NCBI GenBank assembly: GCA_024516035.1
Contig: CM044957.1
Span: 20,898,676 to 20,962,675, forward strand
DNA from: Bactericera cockerelli
Taxonomy: Eukaryota; Arthropoda; Insecta; Hemiptera; Triozidae
Length of the DNA stretch: 64,000 nt
Reading direction: 5' to 3'
Under the pieces are notes generated by a model. It ran no database searches. It was not told where the DNA came from and saw nothing but the letters and a program-made list of their open reading frames with translations. Both the position numbers and the translations under genes were made by a program. Below are positions 40,701 to 48,600 of the stretch, piece after piece. Position 1 is the first letter of the stretch, and each line of letters begins with the position of its first letter.

Positions 40701-43700
40701 TAGGGGTCGTTTTGGAGAAAATTGAAAACGATTTTTCTATTTTTATTGAATAAAAGCAAGGCTCATGAAAGAAAATGTTCAGTAGTGAAATTTTGTGATC
40801 GTGAAAGCTAAGGGGGCCGCACTGTAGAAAAAAATCGAAAAAGGGCCAAAAAAAAGGCCGGTTGATATTTTTTCATTAAAACCTATCGAGTGACATATTT
40901 AATGAAAGGTCTCGATGTCCTCATGCTTGATTGAACATTGATAATGCGGTAGTTGAATCAGTGTGAGGTTTACAGTTCACAGAACTACTAGTTTGATATC
41001 AATTGAACAGCTATACATGTAGATATCAGCTAATTTCACACAAAAGCATAGAAAGATCAGCTCAAGCCTCTAGTTCTAATAAATCTAAATTAAATTAAAA
41101 TCACTTACAGCAGCATGGCGTTTGCCTTCCACTCGATCTCCTCCCAGCCACTCAATAGCTTTCTTCATTTCAAAATCAGCATATTCAGCTGAAAAAGTCC
41201 CTGATATCTGAGCTAATCTTCCCACAGTCTTGGCTGCATACCTCATCACCCCAATGTCATTAGAGGGAAGCAGATTTCGGAGATAGTTGGCAAAGCGTAT
41301 ATTCCTACTGTTCACATTGCCCACGTCCACAAACAAGAGACACACTGAAGGGAAATAAAATAAAACATCATCACATGTGTGAAATACAAGAATTACTGTT
41401 ACCATACCATACATACAGGGGGAGTTATTTTAAAGGACATGTAAAATATCTCCGAAACACAGAGGATAGGGCCAGGGGTGTTTTCATAGCACCAAAAGAG
41501 AAATTTAATGGTTAACAATAGAGGTTTCTCAGATGATTCCTCTTCCTTGAAATATCAAGGTCCAATCTACTTCGGAATATTAAATGGAACCCTATATTTT
41601 TTAGTTAATTTTGTTGGGGTTCAAGTCACCCTAGCAAAAGTGATACACCTTGAACTACATTGAAATGGTATAGAAACATATGGGGTGTGCTCAAGTGACC
41701 CCGAGTCATGAGGTGACTTGGACCACTATGTTTTTTGAAAAAGCTTGTCAAATTCTCTAGAATTAAGGAATTTTAATTATGTATAGTTGAAGAGCTAACC
41801 AAGACTTTATGAAATATATGACAACTGAAAAATTAAAAAAATCAATGCATGAGAAATAACTCTCTTTTTTTCAAAAGTGGCTCCAAGTCACCCTGGTTTC
41901 TGTAATATGTTGTAAGTAACTATCCTTCTACAAGTTTTTATTATAATATATAATTATTATAATTCATATTATATTTTTTAAATATAAAAAAACTTCTCCC
42001 CTGAGACTGCCATTACGGAAGGGAACCAAGGATCCAAGAAGTATTTCCTCTTTGAATGGCTTGACAAATTTTTTGGTAAAGAAAATGATTGGAACAGGGA
42101 TTACCTGTAATTCCAATCAATTTCTTTCCCAAATGGTCTAACCATTTTTTAAATTTGACTAGTGCTGGCCCACTTCTCAGACTGAAGCTCTAAGCTCATA
42201 CATAGTGATACATACCTATGGCTATAATTCCACCCTTTTTCTCATTAACATCATTGGCTGAGACCATTTCAAATATGTGGTGGTTGAAAGCATCAGTGAA
42301 TGCTATAACTTCCTCTACTGTTACTTCTCTCAGTTCTGTTCTGACCTATGGTGGAAGGAAAAGTCAAATTATTAATTCTTAATAAACAATATAAACATCT
42401 AAACATATTGTATGCTTAAAGCTCTTTGCTATCAGCCTGAAACATGTGACAATCCATATTCTTTATATTAAAACTAGCCAGGGCTGAGGCACGTGTGGTT
42501 TTATTGAAGCATGGCCAACTTGTACTGAATACATATGTATTCTAAATTGTCAACAATAGTTCATTTGGAAAACCTAAGAAATCAAATTCTATAGTTGGAA
42601 AGTTACTGTGACAAATAAGATATTGCTTGGATTGAGTCTACTTGTGCTATATTTTGTTCTCACAAATAGACGTAATCCAATTATAATCCAAAAAAAAGAT
42701 ACAACAAAAATTGAAATCAGGCGTATCCCTCATTTTCAGACAAATCAAATAGGCGTAAATCGATAGTCACAGTTAAATAATCAAATTTGGCAACAGAAAA
42801 AGCTCGTATGGTCATTCACGGGTACAGGGAAGTCATAATGTTCCTACCGTGAACAGAAAATTTATGCACAAGAAAACTCATTTTGGCTCTCCTGTAAAAT
42901 TTCGAAAATGTGGTTTACGCCTCTTTGTGTTGTCAGAGGCGATTTTACCAAGAAGGTTGAACATTCATTACCCAGATCTATTTGGAGATCCAGAGAGTGA
43001 GAGTGAGAAAGCTCAACTTTAAAAAGATGGCCATTTTAATTTAATCTTAATAGCTTTTAAACACTGCCATTAGGTAGGTACCATACTAAATTTCAGCTCA
43101 GTTGGTCTTGTACTTTGAGAGATATGCTAGTATTTGAATAAGTTCATTTAAAAGCTCAACTTTTGAAAAATGGACTATTTGAATAGGGCATTACTAAAAT
43201 GAGCCTGTTATGGGCAATGATACAAAATTACAAAAATGTATCATTCTTGAGATACAAGCAAAAATTGTATGTGATTTTATCTCCTCTAACACCCTTTTAA
43301 CCCCCCCAACTTCATTTCCTCAAGTCCTAGACTTCAGGACTTTTAGGGCGGAATTAATAGACAACATCAATAACATAATCGTTGGTTAGTGTCGGTTTTC
43401 CCTATCTTACACAGTACGCACTCCATGACTTAGCACCACAGAGGTATTACAAAAATGTCTATTAATTCCGCCCTTAGTATGTTTTCATGTTTGTTTATTA
43501 TTCAAAGAAATTGGTTGTGTTGCCTCTCACACACTCTACATCCTTTTGCAAGGCATTTCAGTACTGATACTGATTAATCTGTGCTACCACTCTTTAAGTA
43601 TAGACATCTAATTCAGTTACACCATGTATATTAGGATACAATACAAGTCTCTTACATAGTGAAGAAGATCTGATGCAGTCTTTGCCCTGACTTCAGGATT

Positions 43701-43748
43701 TCTGGACTTGAGCCCTGCTACAAACTGCTGTACCAATGTTCTAGACAT
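7672..43748 (-). CDS. Target of rapamycin (Tor/mTOR) serine/threonine kinase, 32 coding exons
   Basis: Tor is the kinase of TORC1 and TORC2 and couples nutrients and insulin signalling to growth. Exons in transcript order, all with AG/GT borders and matching phases: 43748-43656, 42345-42216, 41344-41109, 39927-39731, 38422-38227, 37887-37586, 37253-37082, 36482-36269, 35995-35837, 34867-34661, 34228-34023, 33395-33189, 32831-32611, 30580-30435, 28794-28658, 27406-27209, 26130-25957, 23699-23508, 22883-22707, 21981-21874, 21230-20997, 20573-20241, 19493-19343, 18318-18147, 15937-15709, 14851-14599, 14272-14122, 13703-13434, 13085-12876, 12556-12318, 11568-11346, 8835-7672. The total is about 2,426 codons, against about 2,470 in Drosophila and 2,549 in human. 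The start at 43748 is the first ATG of a frame beginning [17 protein letters not shown], which matches known Tor N termini. One frame problem exists: exon 28 contains 20 extra bases at 13620-13639. An AATAAA overlaps the stop codon on the minus strand. Intron lengths range from about 270 to 2,500 bases. Confidence 0.96.
9313..10163. mobile_element. Large fold-back (palindromic) element in Tor intron 31
   Basis: The left arm (about 9313-9620) and right arm (about 9845-10163) are long inverted repeats of each other with roughly 80-85 percent identity by eye. The left phrase AGCCAACAAAATATACAAAC matches the reverse complement of the right phrase near 10014-10036. The left AGACAGCGGCAAATTTA matches TAAATTTGCCGCTGTCT on the right. 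About 220 bases of unrelated sequence separate the arms. The RNA of this intron could fold into a very long hairpin. The right end is interrupted by the TIR element at 10162. Confidence 0.8.
10162..10854. mobile_element. PIF/Harbinger-like TIR element inserted at the end of the fold-back
   Basis: This ~693 bp insertion has terminal inverted repeats of about 30 bases beginning GGCCGGCCATTCACGATCAG at both ends, with two mismatches. The phrase CTGTCAGT and relatives recur inside as subterminal repeats. The flanking sequence resumes with a phrase related to the fold-back, so this is a nested insertion. It carries a minus-strand MADF-domain ORF. MADF proteins are typical partners of PIF/Harbinger transposases, so I infer that superfamily. 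No transposase is present and no clear three-base target duplication was found. Confidence 0.7.
10294..10623 (-). CDS. MADF-domain protein ORF inside the TIR element
   Basis: A 110-codon frame starts [17 protein letters not shown]. An in-frame upstream ATG also exists at 10695. It encodes one MADF (Myb/SANT-like) domain: a first helix [14 protein letters not shown], then a stretch with [19 protein letters not shown], then [20 protein letters not shown]. The protein ends soon after the domain with [12 protein letters not shown]. There is no BESS domain, so it looks shortened compared with host MADF-BESS factors. It lies inside terminal inverted repeats within a Tor intron, antisense to nothing and on the same strand as Tor, and is most likely a transposon protein. 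Whether it is expressed is unknown. Confidence 0.6.
   Translation of the reverse strand: MSRKKATQTRVDFIAILRSEPCLWKVNSEEYKDRNLKNAALTKLAKKLTEIDSDGTVKSDLAKINSLRSAYNKERKKCEQSIKSGASANDIRKPTFRLSFFIFLDHYEK
11346..13085 (-). CDS. Tor FRB (FKBP12-rapamycin binding) exons (29-31)
   Basis: Exon 29 (13085-12876) encodes the conserved stretch beginning [16 protein letters not shown]. Exons 30 (12556-12318) and 31 (11568-11346) carry the FRB helices, with [19 protein letters not shown], the stretch [12 protein letters not shown] and the stretch [12 protein letters not shown]. The serine of SDELIRV corresponds to human Ser2035, and the tryptophan of WDLYYHVF to human Trp2101. Both are needed for rapamycin binding in other species, so this kinase is predicted to be rapamycin-sensitive. 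Exon 31 ends with [20 protein letters not shown], the linker into the kinase. Confidence 0.94.
12097..12163. repeat. Perfect 16 bp inverted repeat (hairpin) in Tor intron 30
   Basis: ACTAAGATAAGCCAGA and its exact reverse complement TCTGGCTTATCTTAGT are separated by 35 bases. This is probably a miniature transposon or its remnant. There is no coding content. Confidence 0.75.
13434..21981 (-). CDS. Tor FAT domain exons (20-28)
   Basis: These exons encode the FAT alpha-helical region that clamps the kinase. Diagnostic stretches are [14 protein letters not shown] (exon 21), [17 protein letters not shown] and [10 protein letters not shown] (exon 22), [10 protein letters not shown] (exon 23), [20 protein letters not shown] (exon 24), [14 protein letters not shown] (exon 25), [19 protein letters not shown] (exon 26) and [11 protein letters not shown] with [13 protein letters not shown] (exon 28). 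Exons 24 and 25 are much more GC-rich than neighbouring exons. Three oddities fall here: the exon-24-derived minisatellite, the duplicated acceptor of exon 26 created by a U2 insertion, and the frame break in exon 28. Confidence 0.93.
14893..15059 (-). pseudogene. U2 snRNA retrocopy, 3'-truncated, in Tor intron 25
   Basis: Read on the minus strand, the segment starts with the exact 5' end of U2 snRNA, ATCGCTTCTCGGCCTTTTGG. It continues through the branch-site recognition region (GTGTAGTATCTGTTCTTATC), the Sm-site side and GGCTTGCTCCACC, and stops at about nucleotide 167 (CCCGGTATTGCA), about 20 bases short of a full U2. There is no poly(A) tail. A ~60 bp direct duplication flanks it, 14835-14894 and 15058-15118, with one substitution and one indel. 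This marks it as an insertion. It lies in the same sense as Tor. No U2 promoter elements were recognised upstream, so it is likely a retroposed pseudogene. Confidence 0.93.
15058..15118 (-). repeat. Duplicated target segment carrying a decoy copy of the exon 26 acceptor
   Basis: This is the second copy of the ~60 bp sequence that flanks the U2 insert. It contains the same pyrimidine tract, the CTTCAG acceptor (at 15076-15075) and the first 17 bases of exon 26. The Tor transcript meets this copy first. Use of the decoy would read [12 protein letters not shown] and then stop inside the U2 sequence. The true acceptor lies at 14852-14853. Confidence 0.85.
16084..16164 (-). repeat. tRNA-derived sequence (SINE head or tRNA pseudogene), 81 nt
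   Basis: On the minus strand it reads GTCCCGGTAGCTCAGTGGT and later GGTTCGAAACC, which are good A and B boxes. A perfect 7 bp acceptor stem GTCCCGG/CCGGGAC closes it. The anticodon arm CTCTG/CAGAG leaves an abnormal loop with no uridine correctly placed before a triplet, and the D stem is weak. I therefore do not call a working tRNA. The following phrase, with the self-complementary TCCCATTTGGGA, looks like a SINE body. Confidence 0.75.
16449..16590 (+). mobile_element. 5S rRNA-derived SINE, decayed copy in Tor intron 24
   Basis: It starts CCAGCGTCGATGGAACGTTG, has the 5S-like ACACCAGTTCTAATTCAGTC and continues into the shared body phrase GGCTGAGTGAGGTTAATTTG. Part of the 5S-like middle has been lost compared with the copy at 51003. 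Confidence 0.75.
16595..16690 (+). mobile_element. Decayed tRNA-like SINE piece
   Basis: It has an A-box-like GTAGTCAAGTGGTTAAACTG and a degenerate B-box-like GTTGATTCAATC about 55 bases later. Similar tRNA-like pieces lie at 53335-53420 (plus) and 61125-61200 (minus). None can form a normal tRNA. Confidence 0.5.
16694..17004 (+). pseudogene. BEL/Pao retrotransposon integrase relic
   Basis: The plus-strand frame reads through a zinc-binding-like [16 protein letters not shown], then [20 protein letters not shown], then [18 protein letters not shown] and finally HVFSDQGTN. These match the order of integrase motifs in BEL/Pao elements, where F(V/I)C.ATKAVHLEL and SDNGTNF surround catalytic aspartates. 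Three in-frame stops show that it is dead. It is antisense to Tor and its last bases abut the minisatellite. Confidence 0.75.
17008..18146 (-). repeat. Minisatellite derived from the exon 24 end and its splice donor, ~30 copies
   Basis: About 30 units of 39 or 35 bp, in head-to-tail order, directly continue the 3' end of Tor exon 24. On the minus strand each unit reads GTGAGTGCTACACAG followed by a 24-base copy of the exon end (GACCAGTATACC then CTGGCCTACAG). Every unit therefore carries a CAG/GTGAGTG splice donor, and the 39 bp units also carry an acceptor-like CTACACAG. The 35 bp units lack four bases and lose that AG. Units with TATGCC match the true exon best. Near 17730-17900 two unit types alternate, giving a 78 bp higher-order repeat. 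The reading frames through the array are by-products. Confidence 0.95.
18540..18699. mobile_element. MITE with nested palindrome in Tor intron 23
   Basis: TAATGCCGGGTCCACACT at the left end is matched in reverse by AGTGTGGACCCGGCATTA (ends 18612) and again by AGTGTGGACCTGGCATTT (ends 18699). The phrase AACATTGTTAGCTAACA recurs inside. It is either two overlapping copies or one copy inserted in another. There is no coding sequence. Confidence 0.75.
19713..19829. repeat. Poly(T) run followed by a 20 bp arm hairpin in Tor intron 22
   Basis: A T run of about 30 bases (19713-19742) is followed by AACCAACCAGAAACTGACAT and, after a 12-base loop, its exact reverse complement, 19778-19829. It is probably a miniature element or a SINE end in reverse. 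Confidence 0.65.
22232..22430. repeat. Dispersed repeat family C, copy in Tor intron 19
   Basis: The block is an inverted relative of 58970-59165. Shared phrases include GAAAGGGAAAAATCGAATTT here and its approximate complement near 59100. Immediately downstream, 22510-22565 is the reverse-complement relative of the element start at 51957-52010 and ends in GACACCCTGTAT. Confidence 0.55.
22707..43748 (-). CDS. Tor N-terminal HEAT-repeat region (exons 1-19)
   Basis: Exons 1-19 encode about 1,190 residues of alpha-solenoid, the part that binds Raptor- and Rictor-type partners in known Tor complexes. Recognisable conserved stretches are [14 protein letters not shown] (exon 3), [16 protein letters not shown] (exon 5), [14 protein letters not shown] (exon 8), [14 protein letters not shown] (exon 10), [10 protein letters not shown] (exon 13), TSEMLVNM (exon 15), [17 protein letters not shown] and [13 protein letters not shown] (exon 18). 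All exon phases join without a stop. The linker in exon 6, around [16 protein letters not shown], is the least conserved part. Confidence 0.93.
23900..24807 (-). mobile_element. mariner element, internally deleted, in Tor intron 17
   Basis: The element is 908 bp, bounded by TA dinucleotides and by ~29 bp terminal inverted repeats that begin CGAGGTCTGTCCCGAAAGTT. Autonomous mariners are about 1.3 kb. On the minus strand the first part (from 24618) encodes the transposase N terminus, with the helix-turn-helix region [20 protein letters not shown] and the GRPSTS hook. The second part (to 23954) encodes the C-terminal catalytic half with [12 protein letters not shown] and [15 protein letters not shown]. 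The two parts meet out of frame near 24303, where about 100 residues including the first catalytic aspartate are missing. It is non-autonomous, but its ends look nearly intact. Confidence 0.95.
24890..25240. repeat. Dispersed repeat family D, copy in Tor intron 17
   Basis: It shares long stretches with 55310-55520, for example AAATATGTCGCTTTTCAATTC here against AAATATGTCACTTTAATTCC there, and GACGTTTTACCTATACA here against GGCGTTTTACCTATACA there. No open frame or terminal repeat was recognised. Confidence 0.6.
25555..25777 (+). mobile_element. 3' end of a non-LTR (LINE) retrotransposon with poly(A)
   Basis: The plus strand reads [15 protein letters not shown] then a stop. This is the usual style of a Jockey/CR1-type reverse transcriptase C terminus. 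A T-rich 3' tail, an AATAAA at 25726 and a run of 42 A residues (25736-25777) follow. Only the last piece is present, as expected for 5'-truncated insertion. A 5S SINE tail, GAAAGCGACGCTAAACCCAA, lies just after it at about 25830-25860. Confidence 0.7.
26468..26740 (+). pseudogene. Non-LTR retrotransposon endonuclease fragment in Tor intron 16
   Basis: The frame reads [20 protein letters not shown], then [18 protein letters not shown], then [17 protein letters not shown] and a stop. The GDFNLP motif is the DNase-I/EEP-type endonuclease signature of APE-encoding LINEs. Only the middle of the endonuclease domain is present and no reverse transcriptase follows. It is antisense to Tor. Confidence 0.75.
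27768..28527. mobile_element. Fold-back element with CAGGGTGT-type ends in Tor intron 15
   Basis: The arms at about 27962-28124 and 28322-28505 are inverted repeats. The left phrase CAATTTTCAAAATTGAATGA pairs with TTCATTCAATTATGAAAATT on the right. At the centre, ATACAGGGTGTAGAAAAAAAC faces GTACACCCTGTAT. The phrase TAAATTTGTCACTCAGTGTA occurs in direct orientation at both outer ends (27799 and 28505). Confidence 0.65.
29222..29866. repeat. Recent 324 bp tandem duplication in Tor intron 14
   Basis: Copy 1 (29222-29545) and copy 2 (29546-29866) differ by one substitution and small homopolymer-length changes. Each contains the same minus-strand open frame of about 90 codons ([20 protein letters not shown] onwards), which I do not recognise and consider part of a repeat. 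The near-identity indicates a very recent duplication or an assembly artefact. Confidence 0.9.
31785..32190. mobile_element. Inverted-repeat element in Tor intron 13
   Basis: The left arm, with CTTCGTGGTTACAGAAGGAA and then GAACGCCCGACTG, pairs with the right arm, which reads GAGTGGGGCGTTCTTCCTTT and then AGTAACCACGAATTG. Both arms continue to a GAGAACACC phrase. A single arm of the same family lies at 22020-22120 in intron 19. The middle (31920-32060) is A-rich with no gene. Confidence 0.65.
35226..35690. repeat. Partial MITE copies in Tor intron 9
   Basis: 35226-35345 and 35452-35530 are partial relatives of the MITE at 43344. Shared phrases are ACTTAGCACCACAGAGGTAT and AAGGGCGAAATTAATAGAC. 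At 35600-35690 a different family follows, ending in AAAATGAGACACCCTGTATA. Relatives of that family lie at 38683-38773, around 47900-47960 in reverse, and at 48610-48660. Confidence 0.6.
38683..38773. mobile_element. Miniature element with ACAGGGTGT ends in Tor intron 4
   Basis: This ~90 bp piece starts ACAGGGTGTTCC, contains GAGTAATCGCGCTGGTTAAA and ends GAGACACCCTGTA, so its ends are inverted repeats of about 9 bases. It is one of at least four family members in the window. Confidence 0.55.
39996..40575. mobile_element. Element with 38 bp terminal inverted repeats in Tor intron 3
   Basis: ACAAACAGACAAATGAAAGC followed by CAAATCGTCCAGTACCCA (39996-40033) is matched in reverse complement, with one mismatch, at 40538-40575. 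Inside is a run of 12 G residues (40250-40261). A ~150 bp segment containing TAAGGGGGCCGCACTGT (near 40441) recurs diverged just outside, near 40809. Confidence 0.65.
43344..43476. mobile_element. Compact MITE in Tor intron 1
   Basis: TAGGGCGGAATTAATAGACA at the left end and its reverse complement TGTCTATTAATTCCGCCCTT at the right end bound about 133 bp with no coding sequence. Partial relatives lie in intron 9. Confidence 0.8.
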
Positions 43749-44472
43749 GGTTGATTTTAATTTCAATGCCTCAGATTGATCAAGACATTAACAAGCAAAA
43801 GTCAACGAGTTGGGCATTTTTTTGAAGACTTTCTGATCAAGTACAAGTACAATTTGCAATGTTCGTCCTACAACACCACATACTGATAACGAAACTAGAC
43901 TAAATAGTAGACTATTGATATAGTGTAATAAGATGCCAAATGATAGTAAAATCATTGATAAATGATGATAACTATGTTATGTTCCTCATTACTCATGTTT
44001 CTTTTTTTAACTCTAGAATAGAGTAACAAATAAATCAAGAAGTGAAGAAACGAATCTGATAAATTGAAATCCCATCAACAGGGAATAGGGTACTATCAGT
44101 GGTTTTACTTCAAAAAAAAACAAAAAAACGATTATAAACATTAGGGCCAATTCTACAATGAGCAAAGTGGGATCGACTCCGAGTTTAGCCGTATTTTTCT
44201 TTCTAACCAAAGTGCAATAAAAACGCGTATTTTTCTTTTGGATAAACTTTTTTCCAGGTTCGGTATTTCCAAATATTTCCAGTTTCGCTTCCCCACTATT
44301 CGTGAAAGAAGTATGCGTTTCGATACTTTTAAAGATAAAAAACAATGGACTTAACCTATAAAAGAAATGGAAGCAAGAATTTCATAAATCCATTTTGGTT
44401 AACCAAACTGGAAGAAGATTTTTCCTCTTCCAAAAATAAGTGACTTTCTTCCAGTTCGTTCATTTTATTCCA

Positions 44473-45215
44473 GTTGAATCCACTTTGGCAAAAAATGAAA
44501 CAACCATATTCATTAGAATAAAATACAAAAAAAAAAATCAACTAAAAAGACTTTCTAACTTCAGAGATATAGTAAATTTAAAATTGGTAGAGAGAAATGC
44601 TTGTTAGCCGCCTTCCTGCTCACCAGCAGGTTGCCAAGATGATATAGGGTACCAGATCGTGTAGGTATATGCAAAGATATTTTAGATGAAGTGTTAAGAG
44701 GAAGATGTCTTGAGCTGTTTAATGATAGTTGAGTTCCATAAGAACGCATGTTAATTTCGAAATTTCACGTGAAAAATTCTTCACGAAAAACGAAAAACGG
44801 CCGCCAAGTTGAAGGCCTGCCTCAGCCTTTGGCCCGGAGTTAGATCTATCTTGTATCTATGGGGAAAACGAGTCAAAAAATAAATGGCGGCATAATTTTA
44901 AATCATTTCATTTATAGTTGAATCCACTTTGGCAAAAAATGAAACAACCATATTCTTTAGAATAAAATACAAAAAAAAAATCAACTAAAAAGACTTTCTA
45001 ACTTCAGAGATAGAGTAAATTTAAAATTGGTAAATCTTCCATAAGAACGCATGTTAATTTCGAAATTTCACGTGAAAAATTCTTCACAAAAAATGGCCGC
45101 CAAGTTGAAGTCCTGCCTCAGCCTTTGGCCCGGAGTTAGATCTATCTTGTATATCTATGGGAAAAATGAGTCAAAAAATAAATGGCGGCATAATTTTAAA
45201 TCATTTCATTTATAA
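44473..45215. repeat. Direct duplication between Tor and EIPR1
   Basis: 44473-44919 and 44920-45215 are direct copies. Both contain TGAATCCACTTTGGCAAAAA, later AAATTTCACGTGAAAAATTC, and end with AAATGGCGGCATAATTTTAA. The second copy lacks an internal ~150 bp segment (about 44587-44735) present in the first. Each copy carries a CACGTG E-box-like site in a potential promoter region. Confidence 0.8.
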
Positions 45216-45263
45216 TTTTATATAAAAAAAATGATAAAAAATATAAAAATCAATTTAAAAAAT

Positions 45264-45490
45264 CCAGCGTCGATGGCGCGGTGAATGCACCGGCTCCTAG
45301 GATCACCGAAGTTAAGCAACGTCCAGCGAGGTGAAGACTTCGTGATGCTGGCATTACGGCCCAACCCAGGCTGGGTGAGGTCAATGTGGGTAGCAGGTTT
45401 GTAAGTTTCCTGCGAATGAGGGGAAATTATACCAAGATATGGGCTAGAATAGCCGTCTTCAGTTAAAAAGAACTTGGTGCCTAATCAAAA
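45264..45490 (+). mobile_element. 5S rRNA-derived SINE, copy in the Tor-EIPR1 spacer
   Basis: It begins CCAGCGTCGATGGCGCGGTG, has the 5S internal-promoter-like GATCACCGAAGTTAAGCAAC and continues into the body phrase CAGGCTGGGTGAGGTCAATG. It ends in A-rich sequence near 45490. The 5S part is among the best preserved in the window. Confidence 0.9.
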
Positions 45491-45636
45491 TAAATAAATA
45501 CTACTACTAATAATAAAAAAAAAATCCTCCTATTTTTTCAGATTTTATATGTCTCCTACTATGTTATATGATCTCAGTGCTCAGTACTTTGACAACTGAA
45601 TCTGACACACTCAAAAACTCAAGGACTTAAGGGACA

Positions 45637-48600
45637 ATGACTGACACAGATAGTAGAACTCTTATCTATGGTTTGGAGTTTCAGGTAAATATCAGTAGTT
45701 CTGTGAACTGTAAACCTCACACAGATATTATTGTAAACCTCACACCGTGTGATACCATATGGCATCAGCATAACTTTGTATGAACTTGTTGGCATTGTCA
45801 AAATATATGTTTACCAATCTATGCATGCCAAAGTATTTTGTATTGCTGATAAAATGAGACACTTTATTTTGAAAACAAAATTCATTTCTTGTTGCTGATT
45901 TGAATATTATAGTGTGTGAAAGTTGTTGATTTCTTTTGGTTATGATCTGGAAGTTGGACTTTGGGTTTTTTCAACTAAAATTACCTTCTATTGACTTAAA
46001 AAAACTATTAATAGACTATCACACTTCCAAAAACTGCAGAAAGCAAAAAATCATTAATAATGTTAGTATATTGTTTAAAAACTGTTTCAATGTTTCGGAA
46101 GATGTTACTACATGTTTAATTGCTAGACGTGATGCACAGCCATCATCTTGAATGCAAAGAGAAAGTGAGGATTTCTAAAAATCTGTTGACTTTTCATCAT
46201 GTTCATGTCCTTCAGTCAGTACCTACCTGGACTATTGAGAAGCCTAACAAAAGTTATTTTTATTAAGATGCAACTCAATTTTTTTATTTATTAAGCTCTA
46301 TGGTGAAAACTGTCCCTTCCTTTAGGGTAGAGTTAACAATGTGAAATTTAAATTACATGAGATTCATTGTAGTTAGTTAGGGTTAGGTTAAGTTAATGAG
46401 GTGAAATTTCACGTTAGATCACTGTCAAAGGTTTGTTGGGTCGGATGCTTGGGTAATACGTTGCCAGAGTAAGGAGTGAAAATTAGTGCAGGCTGTAAGA
46501 CCTGTGCTGTGACTCAGTCTAACCCTGAACCAATCACGAGGAAGTATTGTGTCCATAATTGGCAGTGTATTTTAATTTGTATTACATTCATAACTTTACC
46601 TAAATGAATGTAAAAAAAAAAATGTGATAGAGCTGCCTAGAAATACAATAAATAGGACCGGCATTTTGGCTTGTGAAAGTATTGATTTGTCAAATTTTCA
46701 TAATATTCATTCATAGTAAATTTGACCCCATATCTGCCTAGCAATTTCCATATGGCATTGGGCTGTATCTCTGGCTGTGGTTGACCTATTTTAAAAATTC
46801 AAATGAATTTGGAGTCAGAAATTACCACAGATAAACATAAAAAAAATCTGATATTTTTTTTCATCTTTTCATATTCCTTATCAAGGGAACTGAAAAATTG
46901 GAATTTGCCACTGGCAGCTCAACAAATTATTTGGGCCCCCACCTGACAAAAATCCTGGATATGGCCCTGCTCAGTGAAAGAGTTTCTTCATAGGAAGTAG
47001 ATAATGGTGATATGTAGGATTCGAAATCTGAGCAGGAAATAAAGAGTAAAAAAATGAAAGATAAAAAGTTCAACCTCTTTTTATATTTGTAGACCACCCT
47101 GTATAAGAAAACCGTTTCTTTGTAAAAGTGCAAGTACAGTGCATGTATCATTCACTCTACCGTTTTTCATTACCAGTAATAATAAGGTAGGAAATTTAAT
47201 AAGTATTTTTCAGAACCCCAAAAGAAAGATTTCTGCACACCCTGTATGTATGTATTTTTTCTAAAAATACAAACATGCAATATAAAATGGGTTGTCCCAT
47301 TTAAAAATCAAAAGTTGTCACCTGGTTTCTTTACTATTGTTACACCTGTATGACAAAAAGTTCACGATTCAATGCACAACTTAAAACCATGTGACCTATT
47401 TTTTATTTTTTCATAAATTCCAACTGTGTTATCTAAAGTGACCGCAACGCATGGGACACCCTGTATACCTACCTGGAATCCTCATGTTTATATAATGAAT
47501 ATTATCACCTATTAAAGAGAGATAATGTGAGTAGACAAAAACTAGTTTTGAGCTTCAAAAAAAAATTCAAGGATCATTAAAATGAAATTTTTATAATTTT
47601 TGTAACTATTTTCTAGCTTTCTGTTAACAGTTCATTTCCATAGGTGTTTATCAAATGTTAGTTGTCTTGTTGGAAAAAATTGTTTCTTATTCATGTGGTT
47701 TCACTGTGTTGCTATTTTATAAACAAATTTAGAACTATGACCAAATTTATTTCTATTGACATAACAGGCCCGAACTCTGGCAGCAGTGCTTGCAGAGACA
47801 GAACATATCAAGTTTCTAATTGGAACTCAGTCCATCAAGATGACCAATAATCAAGTTCATCTAATACATTTAGATGAAGATCAAAATTTGAGTTCTCAGG
47901 TTAGTAGAGTCTACAGAGTGCCTCATTTTAAAAGAACCAGAGCGATTACTTGGACACTATTGATTCCACAGATAAAATATTCAGACCAAATCAGTAACTA
48001 AGGAGAATACTGAAGGTGACCTCGAAATTTTTCTCAAGGTCCCCCTTTAGATTAGACTAAGGCCAACTTCAGAAATTAAAATAAAACTCTGTATTTTTGA
48101 GGTCTTTAATGAACTCACCATTAAAAAATGATTATCTTTTACTGATACTACTTTCAATAGGGACTGATCGCACCTTTCCTCGTTACAGAATATCATTTTT
48201 GATCATCAAACAAATGTTTTTCGTTCATTTGTTATTATTTTATAGATTATGAAACAATCACTGAAAAAAAAACAACTAATCAACGAAATACAAAGTAATG
48301 ATATTTGGTAACAAGGAAAAGCCGAGATCAATCCCTACTGAAAGGAGTACCGCGATACTTTCCCAGAAAATTCTTGAATTTGTAGGCTTGCAGAAGCGAA
48401 AAAAAGGTTAAATAAAAAAACGATCGCAGTAAAAGATACTCATTTTTTAATGTTTAGTTTATTACCGTTCTCAAAAATATATGGGTCCATTTAAATTTTT
48501 GATTTACCTCAATCTAACCTAGAAGGCCGACTTTGAGAAAAATACGAGGTCGCCATCAGTTTTACCTCTATTTAAGGAAGATGGTTTAAATATTTTTTCT

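Larger units (their letters stand above)
43749..45636. other. Spacer between divergent Tor and EIPR1 genes
   Basis: The spacer must contain the promoters and 5' untranslated regions of both genes, but I see no convincing TATA box or initiator. It holds a family B repeat copy (44180-44490), a partial tandem duplication (44473-45215) and a 5S-derived SINE (45264-45490). A minus-strand open stretch at 44013-44345 lies in the repeat and is not a gene. Confidence 0.7.
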
